Positions 49,303 through 59,475 of a DNA stretch of 64,000 nucleotides are shown in pieces (the stretch's first letter is position 1; each line of letters begins with the position of its first letter). The notes beneath the pieces are model-generated. The model was given only the letters and a program-made list of their open reading frames with translations, was not told the DNA's origin and searched no databases. The position numbers were made by a program, and so were the translations under genes. Source of the stretch: Meira nashicola (taxonomy: Eukaryota; Basidiomycota; Exobasidiomycetes; Exobasidiales; Brachybasidiaceae). The DNA is taken from positions 6,696,013-6,760,012 of the forward strand of contig BCJU01000001.1 of NCBI GenBank assembly GCA_001600355.1, written 5' to 3'.

Positions 49303-49880
49303 GTATGATGTGATTTATTCGTGCTTCATTTTCGCTTTGGCTAGCAATGAAGTAGAATCCGTCTGTTTCATTGACTTATTCAAAAACTTATTCACGTCGT
49401 CCTTTCTTCCTCTTTCATTTCAATATTTCTTCTCTTTCCCTTTCTTCCCTCTTTCTCTCACACAATGTATCTTCAAATCTTTATTCTTTTCTTTTTCTCT
49501 TCACAATAGTATGCTTTTGATGATCATGAACAAGATTGAAATTTCGTAAAAAGATGCTGATAGGTGACTATTGAGATGCTGTTGGATAAACAAAAAAGTG
49601 ACATGAGAAACGAGAGAAACAAAAGAAAAAAAGTGATGATGCTATGAGAATATACAAAAGAAAAAAGATTGAAAGAATCATTAAAGTGTGTGAATATAGA
49701 ACAATATGTATGCGGTTGCTGCTGGGGTTGGAAAAAAGACCTTTTCTTGCTTATGTGTGTGTGTGTGCTTTGAGAGAGTTAAACGAATAAAAATATACAG
49801 AGTATGTGACTGGATGAAACCAAAAAAAGAAAAGAGGTAGAGGAAAGCGAAACGAAGGTGTATAAACACCACCATCCACT
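49303..49880. other. Tail-to-tail spacer
   Basis: Pyrimidine-rich plus strand at about 49395-49500, then purine-rich. A short TG repeat lies at 49756-49768. No gene. Confidence 0.6.
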
Positions 49881-52800
49881 CTAGTTGACCATATAACGTT
49901 GATTGAGTTCGCTTAATAATTTACAGAAACAGCCATGAGTCAACTTTGCTGATCGATGATCCAAACGAGTCAATGAGCCGGAATTAAATGGCTTTTCAGC
50001 AACATTACGAATTTGGAAGCCATATACGGATCCTGCACCCGCACCAATGTCCACCTTTAAATCTTCATCAAAGAAGATGCTTTGACGACAAGTTAAGTTT
50101 TGAAGCGATGGATGTTGTTCAAGTTGAACTGGTTCGGAAGAAGAGCGGAAGCTAAATTTATGACTGAAATCTTGATCGTGGCTCATATCTCCGGATGAAA
50201 GTGAAAGAGCAGCCAAAGAGAATGCATCATCTGCATCGTTCATCATTTCATCATCATCATGACTGTTGGGGTTGTGGGTAATCATACGATTTGGCAAATT
50301 TGCTCTTTGACGTTTAAGTTTGATCAAGTGCGCTTCAAATCCACGTAATTCCCAAACAAATAACAAAGTAGGTTGAGTCAAAACATTCATCCTTCTGCTA
50401 CGAACAAGCAAGAAGCTTTCGATCATGCTCAAATCACAATGGGCCATCACGTAGGCAATGCAAACAGTTGCACTTCTGCTCACACCGACACGGCAATGAA
50501 CCAACACCTTTCCACCTTGCAATCGTGCTTGCTCAATGAATTCAACGGCACGATTTAAATGAGGGCGTAAGGAATCGATACCATCATCTGAAACACCTTT
50601 CAAATCCAAAACCTTGATACGGCCCATGCGTTCTTCTTCCCACAAGGTCTTATGCTCATGGGCAGTCCCGCCGCTACGACGTTTTGATGTGCGCAGTGTA
50701 TTGGATGCCATACGGTTGCCGATAGAAGAGGAAGATGAAGAGTTACGTTTGTGTGCTTTTGCCGCATTTTCCAGGTTCTCCTCCAATGAAGGAGGGATGA
50801 GTGCACTTTCCCCAACAGAAACCACATGTGTGATTCCTAAAGCATGTAACATACCCGGGTTCATTGCATGAGACAAGTTGCCAAGATACAGGAACGGCAA
50901 AATACGCGAAGGGAATGAACCTTGGAAGTGAGGGTTGGTGAACCATGAATGATCTTTTCGGATTTCACGATGTGGAGATTGAGGCGTGGGTGTACTACGT
51001 CGTGGTGTTGGTGTAGGGGTTCTGATCATCTCCGTACTGCGCTTGCCATTGGAACCTTGACCACCCAAAGTATTTCCACCAGTCATCAAACCTGTAGCAG
51101 CTGCCAAACCACGTGCCCAAACGCTTTGTTCCAAAACGCTTGCAGCCGTTTCAGATTGATCACGTCGATGTGCATTTACACCAGCAGTTGCTTTACGAGA
51201 TGATTGACGATCCTCAGAGTATCCCCAAGAGTTGCGTTGTTTCTCTGCGGCTGCAGCTTTGGCATGATGTTCCATGGCAGTAAATCGTTTTTCCAACTTT
51301 TGCAAAAATGGTACATCACGCGCATACACAAAGAAGCAACGGTTGCATCTATTTTGCAAATCCAAATATGCTTCTGCCAATGTCAAATTGCGTGCGTACA
51401 TCAAATATGCCAATCCCAAGATGGATGAATCTGTGTAACCGTCACTGCAATGTAAAAGAATTCTTCTTGGCATCTGTTGTTGATGACGTTCACCATTGGC
51501 ATATGTACCTTGACGAGGGCGCCAAAACGAGGAAGATGGGGATGAAGTCTTTGTTGGTGGCATGGCTTGCTTGTAAATCCAACTGATCATATTCACCACA
51601 TCATCAATCGCATCTTGTTCTGCATCTTCATCTTCAAATGCTGAACCGGAGCCCAAACCGCGTAAATGAACAATATTCGATGGTGCTGGACACAAGACTT
51701 GTTGTTGTCGTTGCTGCTGCTGTGAATCGCGTTTGCGAGACTCTGAACGTGTTTGAGCGGGATTCCAACCAGTGGGTCCAAGTGAAGGTCTCTCTGCTTC
51801 TTCATTCTCATCGCTGTCACCGTTGAATTCACTCAAGTCGTGCAATGTAGAAGCTTCAAATGCATCAAGGTAATAAGACGCATGCGCTAAACGGCTTTGA
51901 CTAGGCAATTCACCGTGTTCAGCAGTTTCGATGCAGACCGAGAATGCATGTGGATTGACTTCATGTGGCAAGTATGAATCTAAAGAGAGGGATGAACCTT
52001 CGTATTCGTCCACAGCGAAAGGCACATTAGCCGTGCAACCCATGAATACATTTTCGTCAATCTCGGATGCCTCTGTGAATCTTTGCATCTCTTCCCTTTC
52101 TCGATCGACAAAGTCTACTCGCTGACGTGAGAAGCCACTTCCGTCAACAGAAACGAGATGAGGAAATTGACGTTCGAAAATATCAAATGAATCGGTGATG
52201 ACAAAGACGTTATAACGAAGGCTGCCGAGACCACGTTCAATGCGATCTTGATAGCAAGCTTCTTGTGCTTGACGAATCCAATTGGCAAAATTTAGAGCTC
52301 CTTCGTGTAAACCTGCTGGGCAATAGACAACAATATCCGAAATGGTGGCGTATTTGGCACATTGTGTCTTGAAATTACGTAGGGAGATCCCATCAGCTTG
52401 ACGAGGACGAATGAATGTTGCACCTTTTACGATACACCTTTCATCTTGAATGATTTGGCATTGACGTGCAACATCCAAGCTATTACTGGCCAAATTAGCA
52501 ACCAAAGGAGGGTTGATAATATCATTTGGAGAAACAGAAGAAGCCAAAAAGCTGTGTCCAGGTTGTGCTTCAACGATCGGCGGTGATCGGCTGCATACGT
52601 TTGGTGCGTTTGAATTACGTAAAGAACGCTTTCGCTGGCGTAATTCGCGCGCATGATTGGCAGCTGCTTCTGTTGCTTTGTACGAGTCTGAGTCCACTTG
52701 CGTATTCATCGTTACCTCACTTCCTGCAAAGGAAAAGAGTGACGATGCATGCGATTCAGAAGCAGCAGAGGAGCCTGAAGAAGTTGAATTAGATGCAGGA

Positions 52801-53510
52801 ATTGTTGATTGATGATCGATCAATGCCAAATCGTCTTCCAAATCGAAATCGTCATCTTCGTCACTACTGGTGCTATCGGCACTGAAATTAGAACTAATCA
52901 ATGAGCCTGCACGCGAACGATGGTTCTGCTGAGAGGACATCATAGACAGCTTAGAAGCGGAAGATGATGTTCGTTTGCGTTGTTGAGGCATGTCTGCTCG
53001 AACAACTGTTAGACCACGATAGAGAGGAGTAGGTTGACCAGTCATAGGGGCATGAAAGAATGCGCATTGCGCTTGATTATCTCCATCAACACCATGCAAG
53101 AAAGGAAAGACGACCGAATGAGGAACATCCAATCCAACGTATTGACGTTGTATTTCTTCAAATTGCGCAGCAGTCATTGCACGAATGGGAGGGGGATTGT
53201 TCGTATATTGACCTTGTTCATCATTACACTGTCCGTCCAGAATAGGATATTTTTCAATATTTGTATGATGTAATCCCCATTCTATCCCATTATCATCTTG
53301 CAGTCTATTCATATCATCATCATCCGTTGTGAATGGAGTTGATCTATCCGTGCTGGCTGAACCAAACAAGCTATCATGCTCAGAGTCTTGAATTTGAGGT
53401 GCGCTACTGGATAAAGTTGGTGTTTTATCAGGTTGCACTTCTACAGAAACAATTGTTGACGTTTGAGCACCCGATCTCGAAGCCAGAGGATGCAAGGCAA
53501 CAGAAGCCAT
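49881..53510 (-). CDS. PPS1: Pps1-type dual-specificity phosphatase with a second, inactive phosphatase-like domain
   Basis: 1209 aa, intronless. The C-terminal dual-specificity domain (about 870-1060) starts PSRILPFLYLGNLSHAMN and has the P-loop HCRVGVSRSATV with catalytic Cys near 1004. A preceding phosphatase-like domain (about 640-740) has HCSDGYTDSS (near 686) with the P-loop arginine missing, so it should be inactive. A further conserved region (about 355-480) with VVYCPAGL and FVITDSFDIFERQFPHLVSV is also Pps1-like. The N-terminus is Ser-rich with acidic runs. Yeast Pps1 acts in S phase/cell-cycle control; here that is inferred. Confidence 0.88.
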   Translation of the reverse strand: MASVALHPLASRSGAQTSTIVSVEVQPDKTPTLSSSAPQIQDSEHDSLFGSASTDRSTPFTTDDDDMNRLQDDNGIEWGLHHTNIEKYPILDGQCNDEQGQYTNNPPPIRAMTAAQFEEIQRQYVGLDVPHSVVFPFLHGVDGDNQAQCAFFHAPMTGQPTPLYRGLTVVRADMPQQRKRTSSSASKLSMMSSQQNHRSRAGSLISSNFSADSTSSDEDDDFDLEDDLALIDHQSTIPASNSTSSGSSAASESHASSLFSFAGSEVTMNTQVDSDSYKATEAAANHARELRQRKRSLRNSNAPNVCSRSPPIVEAQPGHSFLASSVSPNDIINPPLVANLASNSLDVARQCQIIQDERCIVKGATFIRPRQADGISLRNFKTQCAKYATISDIVVYCPAGLHEGALNFANWIRQAQEACYQDRIERGLGSLRYNVFVITDSFDIFERQFPHLVSVDGSGFSRQRVDFVDREREEMQRFTEASEIDENVFMGCTANVPFAVDEYEGSSLSLDSYLPHEVNPHAFSVCIETAEHGELPSQSRLAHASYYLDAFEASTLHDLSEFNGDSDENEEAERPSLGPTGWNPAQTRSESRKRDSQQQQRQQQVLCPAPSNIVHLRGLGSGSAFEDEDAEQDAIDDVVNMISWIYKQAMPPTKTSSPSSSFWRPRQGTYANGERHQQQMPRRILLHCSDGYTDSSILGLAYLMYARNLTLAEAYLDLQNRCNRCFFVYARDVPFLQKLEKRFTAMEHHAKAAAAEKQRNSWGYSEDRQSSRKATAGVNAHRRDQSETAASVLEQSVWARGLAAATGLMTGGNTLGGQGSNGKRSTEMIRTPTPTPRRSTPTPQSPHREIRKDHSWFTNPHFQGSFPSRILPFLYLGNLSHAMNPGMLHALGITHVVSVGESALIPPSLEENLENAAKAHKRNSSSSSSIGNRMASNTLRTSKRRSGGTAHEHKTLWEEERMGRIKVLDLKGVSDDGIDSLRPHLNRAVEFIEQARLQGGKVLVHCRVGVSRSATVCIAYVMAHCDLSMIESFLLVRSRRMNVLTQPTLLFVWELRGFEAHLIKLKRQRANLPNRMITHNPNSHDDDEMMNDADDAFSLAALSLSSGDMSHDQDFSHKFSFRSSSEPVQLEQHPSLQNLTCRQSIFFDEDLKVDIGAGAGSVYGFQIRNVAEKPFNSGSLTRLDHRSAKLTHGCFCKLLSELNQRYMVN

Positions 53511-56174
53511 TGTATTCGTGTGATGACTCTGTCAAGGAGATGGTGGTGGTACTTGTTGAGAGATCTCAAGAGGATTAAAAATAGTATGAGTTCTTGCGTG
53601 GGGCATTCAATGCGGTACAGTCTTGAAATTTTTGACCGGGATGAAGGCACAGCTCTAGTCTAGACGGCAGTCTCCCCTTTGTGTATTGTATCGATAGCCC
53701 CAGACGAGTGTGATTGTATGCGACCCCTACCGGACTTGTTAAGATTGCAAAGCTCGCTTATGCCCTGTAAATGTCGTAAACGGACTAACACAGGAGAGAA
53801 AAATGTTTGTATGAAAAAAAAAAAAAATATCAAAAGCGGCCGCCGTCTTTTTTTATTCCGTCGAAATGTAATGAAGTAAAAATGAGTTTGAATCGTTCAA
53901 TTTGTTTGTTTCATTCAATATTGTATGCTACGTCAAATAAGATGTCTGATCGTTCAAAGAAATAGTGCGTTAAGCCCTCCTGTGCATTCAAAAAAAAGAC
54001 GACCTTCCTGAATAATTTCTTAGGGAGAACGGATCGCTGTTTTGCAGATAATGTCGGACAGCAAATTGAATATAAAAACAACAACAACAACGCCAATTGA
54101 AGGTCTGTGCTTTGTTTGGCGCGTTTGGTACTCCTACAAATCACAATCTTCAGCTACCCCAAGTAATTACGGATGAAGTGGCGGAAGCGCAGTAAATTGA
54201 AAAAGGTGGTGGTAGTATTCCTCACGCGACCGGATTAGGTTTTGTCAAGTGAGATTCCGAACGTTGACGGTGCCTTTTTTTTCTGTACTGGAATAATCGA
54301 TTTGTCTTTTTCAAAACCAATCAAGAGTATTCGCAATGGTATTTGTCACTCCTTTGTCTTTCCAAACAAGCGCCGTTATCCTTTACTGGCCGGAGTTGGA
54401 ACGAGTAGTGTCGGAGAAGATGTGCTAATTTGAGAATCGTAAAAGAAGATGGTGAAGAGGAAGTCGAGAAGAAGGAATGAAGAAGATGATGTTCAGTCGA
54501 AAGGGTTGGTCGAAAAAAGACCCAATGATGAAGAAAGAAGGAAATATAGGCTGTATAAAAAGATTAAAAGGAGAAAGATCGCGATCGAGTCTGTGAGATG
54601 GCTTCTATACATAGACCAACTGTCTGATGCACTTTCTCAGTACATACATCTTTATCAGTTGCAGGTACATACAGCCGGCACGATCTGTGTATGTATTTTG
54701 TGTTGGTCTTCACACTGCCATTTTGCCGATTTATTTTGTACGATGCTCCCATACTTTTTGACTTTATGCATGAAACTGCAACTAGACATACGCTAGATAA
54801 ACCACCCCCATTCCAGTCAAAGCCAAATGCGTTGCAATTTTTATGTTGAAGACGCACCGCAACCGCAAAAGCCAGCCCGACGCGTATTCCCTTACTCAAT
54901 GAATTTCTTAAAATACCGAAAATATAAATTTTCCATGCACTTTACCTCTAACTATTTACACTTTCCCATGATTAGCGGACGAAGCTATCCATTACATGTC
55001 ATTTTCATTCTCCGCGATTGCTCAAGTGTTTATTTGCCAAAGTGATCGCTCGAATATTTTACTATGCTGACGTCAAGAATTTTGTCGCTCATAAGTGTAA
55101 ACGGAGAAACTCTTCTCCAACCTCAGAATCTGCCGAATCTAACACAGCTTATCGAGTGACAAATTTGTTCTGTTCTCCAAGCATTTATTCATTCATTCAA
55201 ACAATCTTGAGCGAACAAAGCGGGAAGGATGACGTGCCTCAAAGGAAGGTTTCCACGGTATAAGCAAGATTTCTGTGGATTTCTGCAGGATTATGTATCT
55301 TGCGCACGCTGTGCATGCATTACTCGGCGCGGCGTTGCACAGCGCAGCAGAAAGTATTCAATGAACTTTAAGTTGTTTTTATGCACGCCAAAGAACCGTT
55401 AAAGTTGCAATGTAGTCCCTACTTTTTTCATGAACTCTAAAGAGTTTATTACCTATCTTGCATCAGATTTGTATACGGAATTCAGTTTCCATGAAATCGG
55501 CAACTATGTACCTACCTATATATCAAGATGATTTCGATCTGATTCATGCCGGACGTGATCATCATTTCTAGAAGATAATATTTAAGGAACACCGCTTAGA
55601 GAAATATTAAAACGGCTCTTCGGCCAATATTAAACGGCTTGAACGGCTTTTGTATGGTAAGTTGATCTTAACAATTTCACTCGTGAATGATGTCGCTGAG
55701 TGTGTATGTGAGTTGTGAAAGTTTAAAGTCGACGGCCCTCACTTCCGTTTAGAGAGAGATAAGTGTAATTGATTCGGGAGTGACAATGGGAGCTAAGCCT
55801 TTTTTATTAGGTGGCTTACATCTTAACCCTGCCAAAGGATTATTTCTGTTTAGTGTACTTTTGTAAAACGCTAAATTGATAATTAGCGCGACGAAAGATT
55901 TTGATAGAAGCCTTTTAATTAAAAAGCAAGGAACATGGCTTTTTAAAATAAAAAATAAAAAAACGTCACAGTATGTAGCATTTTTATTTGGCAGCAGTAC
56001 ACAGCGCATGCGGCCCAGAAGAATACACTAGCCGGATGCGACGGCAGCTCCCTGCATACGTCATGTAGTCTACGTATAAATCGAAGAAATGAAAAGTGCA
56101 ATAAATTAATTACATAAGCATGACTGATGGATACAGATGTAGAAAAGGTTATGTGATGAGCTTAAAGAGTATCT
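53511..56174. other. Long intergenic region (2.66 kb)
   Basis: No gene I can support. An ATG frame at 54449-54796 (basic first 50 residues) and a hydrophobic frame at 55749-56009 (minus) lack other evidence. ACGGCT is repeated at about 55612-55640. AT-rich, with GCGCGGC words at 55327-55340. Includes the promoter of the Pps1-type gene. Confidence 0.5.
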
Positions 56175-56453
56175 TCACCTATACCATAAAACTCTAGAGA
56201 TCTTTGTTTTTTGGTTAATTGGTTTTCTATCAAGACGCGTAAATCCAACTTTTGGGTCATAATAACCTTTTCTTTCCCTCAACGGTTTGGGCGGCACATT
56301 ACTTTCTTTTTTAGGTGATGGCTGATTTTCTCCTCTTTTTTTAACAGATGGACGATTGTTAGTACCATCACTTGACTTATCCTTAAGAGTAGGAATCTGT
56401 AAAGAAACGTTGCAAAGGCAAGCTAAAAGCAAGATAAATAATAATTTACACAT
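56175..56453 (-). CDS. Small secreted basic protein with SPK motif, unknown
   Basis: 92 aa from the ATG at 56453 (MCKLLFILLLACLCNVSLQ); the frame extends upstream only through TTG. Signal peptide 1-19. The mature chain is Lys/Pro-rich with VKKRGENQPSPKKESNVPP, then YYDPKVGFTRLDRKP. The KKR could be a Kex2 site. TATATAAA (56514-56521) lies 60 bp upstream. A GCCCC box (reverse, 56584-56588) lies about 133 bp upstream. Confidence 0.6.
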   Translation of the reverse strand: MCKLLFILLLACLCNVSLQIPTLKDKSSDGTNNRPSVKKRGENQPSPKKESNVPPKPLRERKGYYDPKVGFTRLDRKPINQKTKISRVLWYR

Positions 56454-56513
56454 TGTTGCTGGTTCAACGAGTAAGGAAGTCGAAAAAGTGTTAAGAAAAA
56501 CCTTTAAGGATAG

Positions 56514-56521
56514 TTTATATA
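56514..56521 (-). promoter_or_regulatory. TATA box of the 56453 gene
   Basis: TATATAAA on the minus strand, about 60 bp before the ATG. Confidence 0.5.
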
Positions 56522-57081
56522 TCTTGCACATAAATGAATTGATCAATGTTTACGCTCCGATAGTCATAGCCACAATTTCGAATGGGGCTTATAAGATTAT
56601 ATCTTGATTGTATTCAAAATTAGCATATGTACTGCCTCGTATTAATCAACACCCTGCGAATGGCAATTTTCTTAATAAAAGAGATATTAATGTATGATTT
56701 GCATATCTCATCTTAGGTGACGTTCTTAGTTGACCTTTCAAGTCTTTTGAAGATGATGGAATTCAATAATTTCAAGGAAACATTTCGGGAGCAGTAAATA
56801 ATTAATAATTGAATTTCACTTCGAATAAAGATGGAAATGTGAATATTTGTATGGGGCGTATTAAGCATATTAACGGGGCTGGTTTGGCACAAACGGATTT
56901 TAAAGAACGTTACTTCAATTTTACTTTTTTTTTTTAATTTTTCCAGAGATAAACTTATAAGACAAAAAATGCTTGTATCAGATTTACAGAGAAACATAAA
57001 AATGAAACAACTGTTGCTAACTCACCTTGATAAGATATTCTTTTCAGAAAGTGTGTAATACTCATGTTGACGCATGATACT

Positions 57082-57198
57082 TCAGCAGCAATTACCAATC
57101 GGATTTGCCCCACTGCGTTTTTGGATGTTTGCCATCATCACCACGACGAGGATGATTAAGCCAAAAGCTTTGCTAATTAGGGATTTTGTGTTGATCAT
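57082..57198 (-). CDS. Possible 38-aa secreted peptide
   Basis: ATG at 57198. The first 25 residues look like a signal peptide (basic start MINTKSLISK, core AFGLIILVVVMM). The remainder is short and ends in two cysteines. It could be the first exon of something longer. Weak; sequence features only. Confidence 0.2.
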   Translation of the reverse strand: MINTKSLISKAFGLIILVVVMMANIQKRSGANPIGNCC

Positions 57199-58561
57199 TG
57201 CTTTGTTCAACAAGGTTAAAGAGATCATAGAAGATGATGGGGGATAATTAAGGTGTAATTTTGCATTTGAAGTAAAACCTTTTCCTTTATAGTACCGTAA
57301 AGATGTTTAATGGAGTCATCATTCCGTTGTGACCCTTTGACCGTTTTTTATTCACAACACCCCTTTTCATAGATCGGTCATAAGACGTCACAAGATATCT
57401 TGTGTCTTTTTATCTGTATGCACTTTTTGAGAAGGAGAGGGAGTGTTGAGTCGACACTCGAAAAGTCAACAATTTCTTTATGTTCTTCTAATCAGGAAGA
57501 AGCATCTTACTTTTGACGTTTAAAAGGATAAAACAGGGGTGCTTCCACAGTAAAATTTCATGTAATGAGATTTCTGAGTATATATCTTTTACCTAATAGT
57601 ACGAATATTTTGACGGCAGAGACCAATAAGTTGTGGCATTTTATCATCGCATATTCTCCTAAGCAAGACCACTTACATAATTTTGACATCAAGAGTGCAA
57701 TTCTCGATCTTTATAGCCTTCGCTTTCACCCCTGAACTCAAAAGCCGAACCGTGACAATTTAATTTATACTTCAAATGATGTAGAAACTAACAAACAAAG
57801 GCATTTGTTCTTGGTCACGCGGATAACTATATGCATTGTTTTACGATTCATTCTAAACTAGAGTAATACGTATTTTGAAAGTCGTAGGAGATTGAATGTT
57901 GAAATTCAAATAAAGACAGAAAACGGACTTGGGTAAATACGGGTATTTTTTTTCTATTTTTCAAAGGTGAAAACATGAATAATTTGAAATATCAAATGTT
58001 GCTAAATAAACTCACGTTTGCTCATATCATTACCTATGTTGACTTATCGTACGTATATACTTCCTTTGATTTGTTAAAAGCTTAGTATATTAAGGTTCTA
58101 TTAGAGTGACAATAAGGCTCTTTAAATAAGACGCTCATCCCGAGAGCCTGTCAACTTTAATTGAATTTACCTTTTTATCGCGTCTTATTTTGATTTAAAA
58201 AAGTTACCTTTTCATCTATTCTATATGCTGAGGTAAAGATGGTATTGAGAGGATGAAATGAAGAAATTATATAAGACTGATAAAAGAAAATATTTCGAAT
58301 GTATAATCGTATCAAAAAGATCAAGAGATAAAAAATATGTAAAATGAGAAATGAAAAAACGATAAAAGAGAATATGTGAAAAAGATAAAAGAGAAGTTAG
58401 GAGAAGATAAAAGGAAATAGAAAAGATAAAAATAGAAGAGAAGGAGAAAACAACTATAAAGACGAAGAAAGCTATAATCTCGATAAAAGTCGTTATACCT
58501 TTTACAGCAAAGATGTATAGCGATGGCTAATATAATGCAATCATTATTTATACTATCCTGG

Positions 58562-59005
58562 CTAATAAGGAGCAGCTTTTTCTTTGTTGGCTTGACGATT
58601 CATTTTCTTTTTTGATGCTTTAGCCATACCTTTATCAGTATATCCAGTATATCCATTAAAGCGTCTTCTAGCTTTTTCTTTTTTACCTTCGATAGATTGT
58701 CGATCTTTTACATTCGTGTCGTATTGACTCTTCATGATTTTATGTCGAAGAGAAATAGGTTGGTCATCAATATGTTTTGGAATTCTTTGAATTGCGCGAC
58801 TCAACGGTGTCTCTTTAGTAGATAAAACACGTTCAGGACTAGCAGGTGATTGTTTAGGTGAGGATGGTAATTGCTTTGGTGATGGAGGTGATTGTTTTGG
58901 AGATGAAGGTACAGCTTCACTACTTTCTTCAGTAGCAGCTTGTACGTATATGGCAAGCATGCAAGCAAAGAAGATAAGAGTAAAGGTAAAAGTACGAGTA
59001 AACAT
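58562..59005 (-). CDS. Small secreted SPK-repeat protein, paralogue B
   Basis: 147 aa, ATG at 59005. The signal peptide (1-23) is nearly identical to that of the 47031 protein. The SPK run (SSPKQSPPSPKQ, SSPKQSPASPE) and PISLRHKIMKSQYDTN are conserved, with many amino-acid changes in between. It keeps the full C-terminus ending RQANKEKAAPY, which copy A has lost by a frameshift. Proximal TATATAAG at 59074-59081. GCCCCGA box about 165 bp upstream. No cysteines in the mature protein, no known domain. Confidence 0.7.
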   Translation of the reverse strand: MFTRTFTFTLIFFACMLAIYVQAATEESSEAVPSSPKQSPPSPKQLPSSPKQSPASPERVLSTKETPLSRAIQRIPKHIDDQPISLRHKIMKSQYDTNVKDRQSIEGKKEKARRRFNGYTGYTDKGMAKASKKKMNRQANKEKAAPY

Positions 59006-59475
59006 CTTGATTACTTGTTAAGTAGATGATGAGTTGATGGAGAGAAGGAAATCAAAAAGTGAAAAATATGCTTCTTATATACCTTTGTTATTAATCTTTC
59101 TCTATATATAAGAGTAGAAACCTTCTCATAAAACAATGCATTTATGTTGTCTAATGTTTTAAACTCGGGGCAGCTTACACTGCTTTCAAATCCTCAGCAT
59201 TATACATCTCTGTCTTAAACATTCATGCCAAGTTCGATGGGGATATAGTTGCGTACGCCAAATTGCAGTTGATAATGACCTTTTATGCAAGGCAGTTGAA
59301 CGACATGTAAAAGAGAGACAAATCGTTTGATATAGTTCTCGATCACATAGACTCATCTTCACGCAAGACGATTGCATGATCAGACGCCCCCTTTGCATCC
59401 TACAGCCTTCTCGGGTCTTCAACAAAAGTTTAGCATATCAAATTGTTATTGTTTATGTTACATAATGATGAATAT
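59006..59475. other. Intergenic, promoter of SPK paralogue B
   Basis: 470 bp, the best conserved part of the duplication (about 97% identical by eye over 200 bp around 59170-59390; a run of roughly 130 bp without change). Contains TTTAAACTCGGGGC (about 59158-59171) and two TATA-like sites (59099-59106, 59074-59081). An open frame (minus, 59186-59425) begins at TTG or a late ATG and probably reflects DNA conservation. Confidence 0.6.

Larger units (their letters stand above)
56454..58561. other. Intergenic region (2.1 kb) ending in copy B of the duplication
   Basis: AT-rich. One short signal-peptide-like frame (57082-57198) is listed separately. From about 58230 on it is the purine-rich 3' flank of the SPK paralogue B, homologous to 47470-47817. 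Otherwise nothing recognisable. Confidence 0.5.

Noticed and set aside
53911..54144. 77-codon minus frame with a leucine run resembling a signal peptide
   Set aside because: Begins at GTG and has no in-frame ATG before the hydrophobic run; poor codon usage.
54449..54796. 115-codon plus frame with a very basic start (VKRKSRRRNEED)
   Set aside because: Second half looks non-coding, no homology recognised, no promoter signal. It could be a first exon, but no partner exon was found.
55749..56009. 86-codon minus frame, hydrophobic
   Set aside because: Atypical composition, no signal-peptide order, no family; likely chance.
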